64,000 nt of DNA from Nemertoderma westbladi (Eukaryota > Xenacoelomorpha > Nemertodermatida > Nemertodermatidae), in the NCBI GenBank assembly GCA_032718475.1, contig JAUCBJ010007883.1, forward strand, positions 20,503 to 84,502, in the 5' to 3' direction. The notes under the pieces are model-generated. The model saw only the letters and a list, made by a program, of their open reading frames with translations, was not told the DNA's origin and did not search any database. Below, in pieces: positions 1-11,290 of this stretch (positions are counted from its first letter, which is position 1; each line of letters begins with the position of its first letter). Position numbers and translations under genes: made by a program.

Positions 1-3000
1 CTAGAGGCTAACTAAGGCCCTTCTCTCTCGGCTATCTACCATAACTTACTGGAGGCTAACTGAGGCCCTTCTCTCTCGGCTATCTACCATAACTTACTGG
101 AGGCTAACTAAGGCCCGCCTCTCTCGGCTATCTACCATAACTTACTGGAGGCTAACTAAGGCTCCTCTCTCTCTCTCGGCTATCTACCATAACTTACTAG
201 AGGCTAACTAAGGCCCTTCTCTCTCGGCTATCTATCACAACTTAATAGAGGCTAACTAAGACTCTTCACTCTCTCTTGGTTATCTACCACATCTTACTGG
301 AAGCTAACTAAGACTCCTCTCAGCTATCTAGCATAACTTCCTGGAAGCTAACTAAGGTTCCTCTCTCTCGGCTATCTATCATAACTTAATAGAGGCTAAC
401 TAAGACTCTTCACTCTCTCTTGGTTATCTACCATATCTTACTGGAAGCTAACTAAGACTCCTCTCAGCTATCTAGCATAACTTCCTGGAAGCTAACTAAG
501 GTTCCTCTCTCTCGGCTATCTACCATAACGTACTGGAGGCTAACTAAGGCTCATCTCTCTCGGCTATCTACCATAACTTACTGAAGCCTAACTAAGATTC
601 TTCTCTCTCGGCTATCTACCATAACTTACTGGAGGCTAACTAAGGTTCTTCTCTCTCGGCTATCTATCATAACTTAATAGAGGCTAACTAAGACTCTCCA
701 CTCTCTCTTGGTTATCTACCATATCTTACTGGAAGCTAACTAAGACTCCTCTCAGCTATCTAGCATAACTTACTGGAAGCTAACTAAGGTTCCTCTCTCT
801 CGGCTATCTACCATAACGTACTGGAGGCTAACTAAGGCTCTTCTCTCTCTCTTGGTTATCTACCATATCTTACTGGAAGCTAACTAAGACTCCTCTCAGC
901 TATCTAGCATAACTTACTGGAAGCTAACTAAGGTTCCTCTCTCTCGGCTATCTACTATAACTTACTGGAGGCTAACTAAGACTCTTCACTCTCTCTTGGT
1001 TATCTACCATATCTTACTGGAAGCTAACTAAGACTCCTCTCAGCTATCTAGCATAACTTACTGGAAGCTAACTAAGGTTCCTCTCTCTCGGCTATCTACT
1101 ATAACTTACTGGAGGCTAACTAAGACTCTTCACTCTCTCTTGGTTATCTACCATATCTTACTGGAAGCTAACTAAGACTCCTCTCAGCTATCTAGCATAA
1201 CTTACTGGAAGCTAACTAAGGTTCCTCTCTCTCGGCTATCTACTATAACTTACTGGAGGCTAACTAAGACTCTTCACTCTCTCTTGGTTATCTACCATAT
1301 CTTACTGGAAGCTAACTAAGACTCCTCTCAGCTATCTAGCATAACTTACTGGAAGCTAACTAAGGTTCCTCTCTCTCCGCTATCTACTATAACTTACTGG
1401 AGGCTAACTAAGGCTCTTCTCTCTCGGCTATCTACCATAACTTACTGGAGGCTAACTAAGACTCATCTATCTCGGCTATCTACCATAACTTACTGGAGGC
1501 TAACTAAGGCCCTTCTCTCTCGGCTATCTACCATAACTTACTGGAGGCTAACTAAGGCTCTTTTCTCTCGGCTATCCACCATAACTTACTGGAGGATAAC
1601 TAAGGCTCTTCTCTCTCGGCTATCTACCATAACTTACTGGAGGCTAACTAAGGCTCTTCTCTCTCGGCTATCTACCATAACTTACTGGAGGCTAACTAAG
1701 GCTCTTTTCTCTCGGCTATCCACCATAACTTACTGGAGGATAACTAAGGCTCTTCTCTCTCCGCTATCTACTTTAACTTACTAGAGGCTAACTAAGACTC
1801 TTCTCTCTCGGCTATCTACCATAACTTACTGGAGGCTAACTAAGGCTCTTCTCTCTCGTCTATCTACCATAACTTACTGGAGGCTAACTAAGGCTCTTCT
1901 CTCTCGTCTATCTACCATAACTTACTGGAGGCTAACTAAGGCCCTTCTCTCTCGGCTATCCACCATAACCTACCGGAGGCTAACTAAGACTCATCTCTCT
2001 CGGCTATCTACCATAACTTACTGGAGGCTAACTAAGGCTCCTCTCTCACTTGGTTATCTACCATAACTTACTGAAGACTAACTAAGGCTCTTCTCTCTTT
2101 CTTTTTCTTATAACTTACTGCAGGCTAACTAAGGCTCTTCTCTCTCGGTTATCTACCATAACTTACTGAAGGCTAACTAAGGCTCTTCTCTCTCGGTTAT
2201 CTACCATAACTTACTGAAGGCTAACTAAGGCTCTTCTCTCTCGGTTATCTACCATAACTTACTGAAGGCTAACTAAGGCTCTTCTCTCTCGGCTATCTAC
2301 CATAACTTACTGGAGGCTAACTAAGGCCTTCTCTCTCGGCCATCTACCATAACTTACTGAAGGCTAACTAAGGCTCTTCTCTCTCGGTTATCTACCATAA
2401 CTTACTGAAGGCTAACTAAGGCTCTTCTCTCTCGGTTATCTACCATAACTTACTGAAGGCTAACTAAGGCTCTTCTCTCTCGGCTATCTACCATAACTTA
2501 CTGGAGGCTAACTAAGGCTCTTCTCTCTCGGTTATCTACCATAACTTACTGAAGGCTAACTAAGGCTCTTCTCTCTTTCTTTTTCTTATAACTTACTGCA
2601 GGCTAACTAAGGCTCTTCTCTCTCGGTTATCTACCATAACTTACTGAAGGCTAACTAAGGCTCTTCTCTCTCGGTTATCTACCATAACTTACTGAAGGCT
2701 AACTAAGGCTCTTCTCTCTCGGCTATCTACCATAACTTACTGGAGGCTAACTAAGGCTCTTCTCTCTTTCTTTTTCTTATAACTTACTGCAGGCTAACTA
2801 AGGCTCTTCTCTCTCGGTTATCTACCATAACTTACTGAAGGCTAACTAAGGCTCTTCTCTCTCGGTTATCTACCATAACTTACTGAAGGCTAACTAAGGC
2901 TCTTCTCTCTCGGTTATCTACCATAACTTACTGAAGGCTAACTAAGGCTCTTCTCTCTCGGCTATCTACCATAACTTACTGGAGGCTAACTAAGGCCTTC

Positions 3001-3379
3001 TCTCTCGGCCATCTACCATAACTTACTGAAGGCTAACTAAGGCTCTTCTCTCTCGGTTATCTACCATAACTTACTGAAGGCTAACTAAGGCTCTTCTCTC
3101 TCGGTTATCTACCATAACTTACTGAAGGCTAACTAAGGCTCTTCTCTCTCGGTTATCTACCATAACTTACTGAAGGCTAACTAAGGCTCTTCTCTCTCGG
3201 CTATCTACCATAACTTACTGGAGGCTAACTAAGGCTCTTCTCTCTCGGTTATCTACTATGACTTACTGAAGGCTAACTAAGGCTCTTCTCTCTCGGCTAT
3301 CTACCATAACTTACTGGAGGCTAACTAAGGCTCTTCTCTCTCGGTTATCTACTATGACTTACTGGAGGCTAACTAAGGG
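1..3379. repeat. 48-bp minisatellite array, window edge to 3379
   Basis: About 70 tandem units of roughly 48 bp, each built on GGCTAACTAAGG, a CT-rich stretch, GGCTATCTACCATAAC and TTACTGGA. Variants differ in the CT run, in C/T at the GGCTATC/GGTTATC position, and in a diverged unit with CTTTCTTTTTCTTAT. Between about 240 and 1400 three variants alternate to give a higher-order unit near 144 bp. The array is cut by the left window edge, so its full length is unknown. No open frame with coding character is present. Confidence 0.95.
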
Positions 3380-3399
3380 ACCTCAGCTCACATATTCAA

Positions 3400-3418
3400 C
3401 CCCCCCCCCCCCCCCCCC
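3400..3418. repeat. poly(C) tract
   Basis: About 19 consecutive C just after the end of the 48-bp array. It is one of roughly nine long G or C homopolymers in the window. Confidence 0.9.
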
Positions 3419-3419
3419 A

Positions 3420-3839
3420 CCCATTGTACCACTGGGTTTGCATAAGCTATAATGTGACGAAACAGTACATAAGTAATACGCAATATATTTAAAAATTTCT
3501 TACCTTTTCCGAAGACGTTTCGGTTTTACCTCGTCTGGAATGTAAAGATATATGATGGCCATAAAAACCCACAATATACCGAGTTCATCTAACAACTGTC
3601 CAAGGTGACTGAAATAAATATATATATTCACATGAATGTTTATTGTTTTGGTTACAATTATAAATCGAATAATTGTTAATGGAAACTATCCCAATATCTT
3701 TATTATTATACTTGCGATTTAATAATGTTGTTAATTTTCACTTGAAACGAGGTAAGATTTAATGCGATCCGGTTAAATGTATTTGATTAATTATTTAATT
3801 AATAACTTACAATAAAATATATTAATATTAACGATAACT
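3420..3839. other. AT-rich spacer, no gene seen
   Basis: No open frame, RNA gene or repeat structure is apparent in this stretch between the minisatellite and the palindromic element. Confidence 0.6.
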
Positions 3840-3845
3840 ATTGAG

Positions 3846-4115
3846 TACGGTGGCTGAAAGCTACGGTGGCTGAAAGCGGCCAAAATAATTCACTACTTTT
3901 TTAATTTTTAATTTGGTCAACATTTTTTTCTTGAATTTCAACCCGGGTTGAAATTAATTTCAACCCGGGTTGAAATTAATATCAACCCGGGTTGATATTA
4001 ATTTCAACCCGGGTTGATATTAATTTCAACCCGGGTTGAAATTCAAGAAAAAAATGTTGATCAAATTAAAAATTAAAAAAGTAGTGAATTATTTTGGCCG
4101 CTTTCAGCCACCGTA
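3846..4115. mobile_element. Palindromic MITE with 6-bp TSD
   Basis: The element starts TACGGTGGCTGAAAGC and ends with the complement GCTTTCAGCCACCGTA. It is flanked on both sides by ATTGAG (3840-3845 and 4116-4121), a clean 6-bp target duplication. The arms are almost perfectly complementary over about 100 bp. The centre holds five copies of a roughly 22-bp unit around CAACCCGGGTTG, itself a palindrome. The first 16 bp are duplicated at the left end (3846-3861 and 3862-3877). There is no coding capacity. The TAC...GTA termini and the 6-bp TSD resemble the complete transposon at 7153-9836, so mobilisation by that superfamily is plausible (inference). Confidence 0.88.
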
Positions 4116-4121
4116 ATTGAG

Positions 4122-5240
4122 TAATTCAAATAATTAGGTAAGGAAAACCTACTATAACGCAGCTTCTTACCTAAGGGTAGCGTGGAACAGTATACTTCCG
4201 AAAGCGACCACGAAACCAAGGAATAATGTCAATAGCGTCGACCAATCACCGAATAGTTGGAGAAACCTCCAATTTAAATAGAACATAAATGGTGGGAGAG
4301 CAGCAAACACAGTGCTGCTAATCTAAAAAGTAGTAATAAACGAGATTCAAACAAACTTCATGGACTTGGACTACTACAGTAGGCCTACAGTATATATGTA
4401 CATTAAATAATAAAAACGTATCCAGTCACTAAGGCTCTTGCTCACTGCACTGATGTAGCTCACCAATTTAAGGGCGCAAATTGACCATCAAACTCAATCT
4501 TGAGTTTTAATGGGTTTAAAAATTAATTTAATTTAAAGCATAAATGGAAAGGAACAGTTATACATTTATAATGGATTCTAACAAAAACAATCACTAAATT
4601 ACTTTTCATAAGCTAACAATTTGCACTGGGGATAAACTTCTTTCACTTGCTGCGGTCAATATGCGCCACTATCTGGGCTCACCAACCTGTTGTCTCTAAT
4701 TTATAGTACTTTAATACTGGAATGCCTAATAATGTAATAATTACCGTATTGTAGAATTCCGCAATATATGGATGGTAGTCATAGTTTGGTTCGCACCAAT
4801 CTATAGCAGACGTCTCGTATTTATACCACTCCGGTAGTCTCATTGCTTCTTATTAAAATACAACAAAATAAAATACTGTGACTTACAGATTAGTAGCTGA
4901 TATTAGAATAAACTTGAGAATCTAAGAAATAATGTTGATATAAATACTGTACAGTATTATATTGCAATATGGTAATATACAAATTAGAACATTATACCGG
5001 CATATATTGTAACGACTGCCATATGCTACATACAGTACACACAGTTGATAATCTCCAATATTCTAACCCAGCAGAACTAAAGCACCTGTTTACGTAAATA
5101 ATTAAGATAACAGAAAATGTTTGTTGCTTTGTGCTTTTTGAATGCCTATGGTTGGTCTTATTGGTACGGTAAGCCCGGTAAGGTACTGCATAATAATAAT
5201 TATACAAAATATGTAGTAATATATTTATTTATTATATGTT
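4122..5240. other. Intergenic, nothing recognised
   Basis: AT-rich DNA with short open frames only. No conserved protein, tRNA or repeat unit was recognised. Confidence 0.5.
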
Positions 5241-6916
5241 AACTTTTTCTCATTATTCTCGAGGCATTTTATTTACCAAGCTCCATTGTTGTTAATAAAG
5301 GGTGGATATAATATAAAAAAAATGTTGCACGTTTTTTTCCCATGTCATGCGAAATTTTATTCTTAAATTGGTACTTTTTTGTTACTCAATTCTTTAATAA
5401 ATGATAGAACGATATAGTGTTACAAAATAAATTGAACTGCAGTATTTAACAATATTGCTTCCATAGTTACTGCAATTCAAATTACTAAACTCTTCAACTC
5501 CTGATGCTGCCTTACACAATGTTAAATAATTTAGTGTTCTCGAATATTTATTACGTAACTGCATTGCAGCTGCATTTTTAAGAATGCCGGCTTATCGACA
5601 AAATTGCACCGCCACAACAACTCCCTATCACCCATGACATTTGCTAGATCATCCGCATCTTCAAGGCCAGTGTCCTTTAAGATGTCTCTCAAGAAAGTCA
5701 TGGACTGTCCACCATGCTTATTCACTCCATGAGGCTGCCAAAGTACAAGATTATGCACTGGCTGGTCCTCACGGCGAAAGCAATGTCCTGCAAAGCGGAG
5801 GCGATTTTGTTCTAGTGTCAAGCTTGGGGATACCATAACTAGAGATACGCTTAACTACGTAATATTGGATATTGAGTTACGTTTTGGAGTTCGCCTTGAA
5901 GACACTAAAATTGCAATAACTAATTATTGTGTGAATGGATTTTGCTGAAATGACAAGCAAACCTTATTTCTACTGCGATGCTCTTTCAACATATTATGTA
6001 TAATAAGATAAGATATTCTAACCAAAATATATTATTTTACTTTTTTCGTTGGAAAAAAATAAAATCAGTGCAATCCTATGGGTTACTTTTTACTTGGAAA
6101 AAAAGTAAATTTTTCTCCCTATTTTGGGGTATATTCTAGCGAAAAAGTAACAATTAAAGAATAAATATTTTTTTTCTTAAATTGTTACTTTTTCATTCGA
6201 ATTTAGACCATAATCGGGAGAAAAACTTGCACTTTTTTCTCTAGGGAAAAAAAGTAACTCGCTCGCTCGAAATCGCTCGAATTAGACCATAATCGGGAGA
6301 AAAACTTGCACTTTTTTCTCTAGGGAAAAAAAGTAACCCGTAGTAATGCAATGTAAAGATTGCATTGATTTTACTTTTTTTCCCGGCGAAAAAGTAAAAT
6401 AATATATTTTTAGTGGAATTTCTTAAATTTTAATAAATGTGTTCAAAAAGGATTGACGCAGAAAAAGGTTTGCACGTAATTTGAGTAAAATGCATGCACG
6501 CACTCAAAAATTATGGCAAATTTAGTGTCTGCGCGGCGTATTCCAAAACGGAACTCAATATCCAATATTTGTTTATGTTGTTAAGCGGCTCTCTAGTTAC
6601 GTAATAAATATTCGAGAACACTAAATTATTTAACATTGAGTAAGGCAACATCGAGAGTTGAAGAGTTAAATAATATGAATAGCTGTAACTATGGAAGCAA
6701 TATAGTAAAATACTCTAGTTCAATTTATTTTGTACCACTATATCGCTACACGTTTTATTAAAGAATTAAGCAACAAAAAAGTAACAATTTAAGAATAAAA
6801 TTACGTATTACATGGGAAAAAAACGTAGAACATTTTTTTTCAATATTCTCTCGACCCTTTATTAACCTCGCTGACGCTCGGTAAATAAATTGCCTTGAGA
6901 ATAGTGAAAAAAGTTC
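5241..6916. mobile_element. Long foldback (inverted-repeat) element
   Basis: The left half (5241 to about 6165) reads as a diverged reverse complement of the right half (about 6165 to 6916). Shared blocks include TTATTACGTAACT, GGATATTGAGTT, CAATATTGCTTCCATAGTTAC, the TTTTTTTCCCATGT block and the central AGTAACAATTAAAG/CTTAAATTGTTACT. The right arm carries an extra tandem copy of a roughly 75-bp segment (6205-6280 and 6280-6336). The left arm is interrupted by a LINE fragment at 5561-5835. No transposase frame is present, so this is a non-autonomous foldback or an inverted duplication of an unidentified element. Confidence 0.75.
5561..5835 (-). mobile_element. 5'-truncated LINE 3' fragment nested in foldback
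   Basis: The minus strand encodes the C-terminal end of a non-LTR reverse transcriptase, with RLRFAGHCFRR, ILKDTGLEDADDLANVMGDR and WRCNFV. That is the usual tail of RTE-like endonuclease-reverse transcriptases. The insertion is flanked by TAACT on both sides (5556-5560 and 5836-5840), and the opposite foldback arm lacks it, so it inserted after the foldback formed. Related fragments lie at 12930, 44752 and 51960. Confidence 0.8.
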
Positions 6917-7914
6917 TACTTTTTTTCCCATGTAATAAATAATTATAATAAAAATGATATGATAAAAACGTACATTTTATTCAAAACTAATAAATAACTC
7001 AAATAACCAATAATAAATGTAGGACTACCGGTACCTTATTCTGTTATTTAATAGTGAAAGTAAAATGCTGATATTGTATAATATTATAAAATTAAGGAAA
7101 CTATTAAATTATATGATGTGTGATACGTAATTTTACACTAACATTGCAGAACTATGGTGGACCAGAAGGGCCAATTCGTTTTTTTTTTAATTTCACAGAA
7201 TTAAAAAAAACCGAATATATAATTGGCCTTTCAAATTCGTTTTTTCGTTTATTTATTTTACATTTCCCAGAATAAAAAATCGAATAAACGAATTTGCCGT
7301 TCAAATTCGTTTTTTCGTTTTTATTTTTTTACAATTCCCTGAATAAAAAATAAAAAATAAACGAATTGGCCCTTCACATTCGTTTTTTTCGTTTATTTAT
7401 TTTACATTTCCCAGAATAAAAAATCGAATAAACGTATTTGCCGTTCAAATTAGTTTTTTCGTTTTTTTTTACCATTCCCTGAATAAAAAAAACAAATTTA
7501 CATTTTATACAACCCACAATCCTGCATCCATACCAGACCAGTACTCAGGTACCGGTACTGGTGCTGCAGTTAGGCTGTAAGGCAAGGCCGGCCTGATTCT
7601 GATATCTGTCAGTCTCTACATCATACTCATCATCTATATCATACTCTAATATATAAGTCGAGATTCGTTCGATTTCATTTATCTCCAATTATTGTTCTCG
7701 TTGGACTTTAATGTGTTTTAATATTTTTTAATAGTTACTGTTTCACTATCATTAATTATTGAATTAATCGTTTTAATTAATTAATAATAATTAATAATTG
7801 TTGTTTTTTTCCAAAAAGTTAATTCCGCGCCACACTAACACCCAGGGGTGATCACTTAATCACGTAAACACGTAATCCTGAAACTGATTTTAGGAATTTA
7901 ACATTTTAAAATTT

Positions 7915-7995
7915 TCGGATTTGAACCTGCGCCGCCGCAAGTTACTAATGTGCAGGAAGTTCAGGCGCTGTATCCACTTGGGCACTGGGATTACT
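7915..7995 (-). repeat. tRNA-like SINE head or tRNA pseudogene
   Basis: On the minus strand there is an A-box-like GCCCAAGTGGATA followed by a B-box GGTTCAAATCC about 45 bases downstream. This is the internal promoter layout of tRNA genes and tRNA-derived SINEs. No intact cloverleaf was found. A similar minus-strand head occurs at 24303-24368. It lies inside the transposon at 7153-9836, so it is either a nested insertion or cargo. Confidence 0.55.
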
Positions 7996-8365
7996 TAGTT
8001 ATGGGCTACGCGTTATCACCCGTATCATAAAGCATTCTCAACAATCGCATAAAGTCACCCACTTCATATAAAGTAATGCATGACATGAATGAGTTTATAA
8101 ATTTAAGAGTTTAATTAATAAAGAGTTTAATTAGTTTAATTACCGGACCCGGGGTGTATTATTGTAGTACTACCTTGTTTGAATTACACCTTTCCAAAGT
8201 TCGCACAATTATTTATTCATCATAAATATTGGAATCAGTTTCTAAATGCAAGCAAAGTTAATTAATTAATTAAAATTGTCTAAACAAATCAAGCATGTCT
8301 TTGAAAACTGCTACTGCAACAGTAATTGATTGAGGCACATCAGGAATATTTCCCTCAAATAATAC

Positions 8366-9463
8366 TTACAGACATTCCATGAAGTCAACACTACAACCAT
8401 TCACAGGCGTTTCGACACATAGTTCCTGCCGCATAAACACTAGTTCGTTGCGGGATAGTGGTAATGGCGACGACTGGTCCGTTTTACCGTACGGTGGTGA
8501 AAGATACATCACGTCAGGAATTCCTCCGGCAAATCCGATTTTCCTATTTCTCCGCATTCTATGCGTATTCCAATAGTGGGTACAATCATCTAATTGACTT
8601 TGCATCAACTGATAAAAGCAAAACCTAGCAGCCTGTACTTGTAGATTATCTGTGGGATTGTACAGACCATCATTCATCAGTTCATTAAATAAGTCTATGT
8701 AGAATTGAGACATTTTACGTCGCAAATCTCTCCAAAATCGTTCTATTCGTGTGTTGTAAATGGAACTTCCTATAATAACAGATTTGGCTGCTTCCTCGCT
8801 GCCGTCAATAAGTTTTCTTAGTTCTTGGTGTAACCGAACTATTAAACAATTATCTGTTCCGGCATCAACACGCAGTTTCCTGGGCAATCTGTCAGTTAAC
8901 TGCAGGAAATCGAAGTAATTTTGAGTTACGGTTTTAGGATTGTTATTGCTGGTCAATACGCTAAGCCAAACTACTTTTCTCGAAAAGCCGTCAATTGCTG
9001 CGTGGATGGGGAAACCGTAAGGTTTAAGTTTATCGTAGCCGTCAATGTGGATCGAGTCGTTGGGACCATTCGAACCATACCGGCCTCTTTGTCTCAGCGA
9101 TTTTCGCAATCTGTGATTGACACCATCCGGATCTAAATAATTAAGCATTAGGCGGACCATGTTCTGTGGCGTATTAATGGAATACTTTGACCACAATATG
9201 TGTTTCATGGTTCGGTAGCCGCAATTCATCGCACCACCCTGGAGCTCCATTATTATTGCAACTAAAACTGTCACCAATGACTTCTCGAAATTCCTTGACT
9301 TTAACTGTAGTTTTTGACGGTATCGTTTCACCGTTCGTTCAGATATCGAAATATTATGCGTTCGAGATAATATTACTTGGGTTTCCCTCGCAGAAATCCG
9401 CAAATTAAAATAATAAATAATAAGTTCATCAAGTGTAATATCTGATTGATCATGATCAGACAT
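8366..9463 (-). CDS. Integrase-core (DDE) transposase
   Basis: A 365-residue protein from an ATG at 9461-9463 to a stop at 8366. Residues 22-52 look like a helix-turn-helix DNA-binding segment (SARETQVIL...SERTVKRYRQ). The catalytic core contains HIDGYDKLKPYGFPIHAAID, RVDAGTDN and NTRIERFW, giving a plausible D141, D200, E241 triad with IS3/retroviral-integrase-like spacing. This pattern is that of the integrase core domain proteins widespread in invertebrates and fish. The frame is intact, with no stops or frameshifts, and it sits centrally between inverted terminal repeats, so the element may still be able to transpose. The role is inferred: it would cut and join the element's own ends. It is not a host gene. 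Confidence 0.88.
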   Translation of the reverse strand: MSDHDQSDITLDELIIYYFNLRISARETQVILSRTHNISISERTVKRYRQKLQLKSRNFEKSLVTVLVAIIMELQGGAMNCGYRTMKHILWSKYSINTPQNMVRLMLNYLDPDGVNHRLRKSLRQRGRYGSNGPNDSIHIDGYDKLKPYGFPIHAAIDGFSRKVVWLSVLTSNNNPKTVTQNYFDFLQLTDRLPRKLRVDAGTDNCLIVRLHQELRKLIDGSEEAAKSVIIGSSIYNTRIERFWRDLRRKMSQFYIDLFNELMNDGLYNPTDNLQVQAARFCFYQLMQSQLDDCTHYWNTHRMRRNRKIGFAGGIPDVMYLSPPYGKTDQSSPLPLSRNELVFMRQELCVETPVNGCSVDFMECL

Positions 9464-9842
9464 ACTGTACTACCGGACAGACAGAGAGAGTCAATATCAC
9501 GTCTAATCAAAATAGCGACTATTAAGAATTGGTTTTTGGTTTATTTTTTTTCCAGGTTAGAAAAAAATAAACTAGTTAAACAAATTTTTACCAAACATTT
9601 TGTTTTTTGTTTATTTTTTTCAATTCGTTTATTCGTTTTTTTTTATTTAGGGAATTGTAAAAAATAAAAACGATAAAACGAATTTGAACAGAGCAAATTC
9701 GTTTATTCGATTTTTTATTCTGGGAAATGTAAAATAAATAAACGAAAAAACGAATTTGAAGGGCTAATTCGTTTATTTGTTTTTTTTAATTCTATGAAAT
9801 AAAAAAAAAACAAATTGGCCCTTCTGGTCCACCATACAGAAC

Positions 9843-11000
9843 ACACCATGTTGAACGTAGTTTTATTCCAGAATTGAAACATTTCACGACAACCGACTGA
9901 CCGAGGGTTCTTGATCGGGGCACAATATTAATCTGATTTGGGGACTGGGTGTGGGTAGTACATTCTGTACATAGAGAGTACTACAGAGTACACTACATTG
10001 TACAGCAACAGGGAACGTCATAGACTTCCTTTACCCGTTCACAGACCTCACACGACGTGTTCATGCAACTTATCCTCACCCTCCGGTGGTTTTAGTATCT
10101 ATTGCCTTGGAATCAATTGCGGTTGGATTTATTGACTGACACCTCATCTATACCAATCTTCAGTTCGTTTTACAGGTACCGATACCATGTGCTGGATGAC
10201 AATTTCAGCTGTTTTATTCGAACAAGAATACCGGCAATATGTAAACAGTACTACTACCGGGTACGCTACCAGGAAGAGACAAATGAATTGAAAGTGAAAC
10301 TATTTTTTGACTTACCGCACTACCTAAGGCTATACAGCTGTACTAATCACTAATCTTTGCCTAACCTAACGGTGTAATTTTATAACATCATAGCATGCAT
10401 AGACCTCCGTAGTTAATCAGATCACCACCATAAGGATAAATATAAAACAAACTAAATATTACATTTAATAAATAATCCAATTAGTCAATTAGGAATACGT
10501 GAGGAATACAATTTCTGAATTCCACAATTTGGGGAGATATGAAATCGGTCAATTAAAAAAAGTATAAAATAATTATCATATGTAAAAATGTATATTTAAT
10601 ATTTATCAATGAAGACAATAAATATGTATAAACTAAAAATGAAGTCCATCTCTGTAAACAATTATTTACGCATGTGTTTAACTCCAGAAAATTGCGATTT
10701 TAATGATTATAACTTGGTAGGAATAGTATTCCTGTTCCAGGTCAGATCAAGGCCTACAATAAATAACATGGAATGGATTCCGCCAAGGATATGGGAATAC
10801 CATGCCAGCATGCCACTGTGTGCTAGAGCCAGTCTCATGCAAGAAGCAATTTATACAACATCGGGAGGGAGGGGATGTCCCCCCATTCCCTGGAGCAGCC
10901 TATACTCCTAGGGCATCAGCTGACAGCAGCAGTGAACAGCTGATATGCTCGGAATATCACACTGAATAATAATATTCAGAGTAGATTACAATCTGTCTTA
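9843..11000. other. Intergenic, no supported gene
   Basis: Short open frames at 10102-10353 and 10609-10911 show no recognisable domain or conserved motif. No RNA gene was seen. Confidence 0.5.
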
Positions 11001-11009
11001 GCAGTGAGT

Positions 11010-11290
11010 GCTGATTAAGTTCTGTGGGTGTAGTTTCGGTGTTGGGAGTGCAGCCTCGATGTTGGGAGTGCAGCCTCGGTGTTAGGAGTGCACTCTCGAT
11101 GCTGTAGTACATACACCCTCCTTGCTTTGTGTGCTGTGCATAGTCTCGTTGTTGGGCTTTGGAGTGAATTCTCCATGCTTTGAGTGCAGTCTAGGTGTTG
11201 GAAGTGCACACTCCGTGTTTTTAAGTGCAGTCTTGGTGTTGATTTGATAGTGCAGTCCTTGTGCTGTGAGATTTGCGGGTGTACCCTCAA
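11010..11290. repeat. Degenerate ~20-bp minisatellite
   Basis: About 13 imperfect tandem units of 19-22 bp around GTGCAGTCTCGGTGTTGGGA. Drift is high, so the array is old. Antisense open frames through it (11015-11333) are products of the repeat and are not treated as genes. Confidence 0.8.

Larger units (their letters stand above)
7153..9836 (-). mobile_element. Complete DNA transposon, IS3EU-like, 6-bp TSD
   Basis: Terminal inverted repeats begin TATGGTGGACCAGAAGGG and end with the complement CCCTTCTGGTCCACCATA. Both ends are flanked by CAGAAC (7147-7152 and 9837-9842), a 6-bp target duplication. Subterminal regions (7170-7500 and 9600-9830) carry several T-rich direct and inverted copies of a unit containing AATTCGTTTATTC and its complement. 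One uninterrupted transposase gene lies on the minus strand. TA-starting termini, a 6-bp TSD and an IS3-type DDE core fit the eukaryotic IS3EU superfamily as I recall it; a Ginger-like or other rve-type element is the alternative. Confidence 0.88.

Noticed and set aside
1-3379. CRISPR-like regular repeats
   Set aside because: Units are contiguous with no unique spacers and the DNA is eukaryotic. These are ordinary minisatellites, as are 21443-22985 and 40345-43550.
10609-10911. 100-codon frame as a possible gene
   Set aside because: No domain, no supporting neighbours, and composition is not distinct from the AT-rich background.
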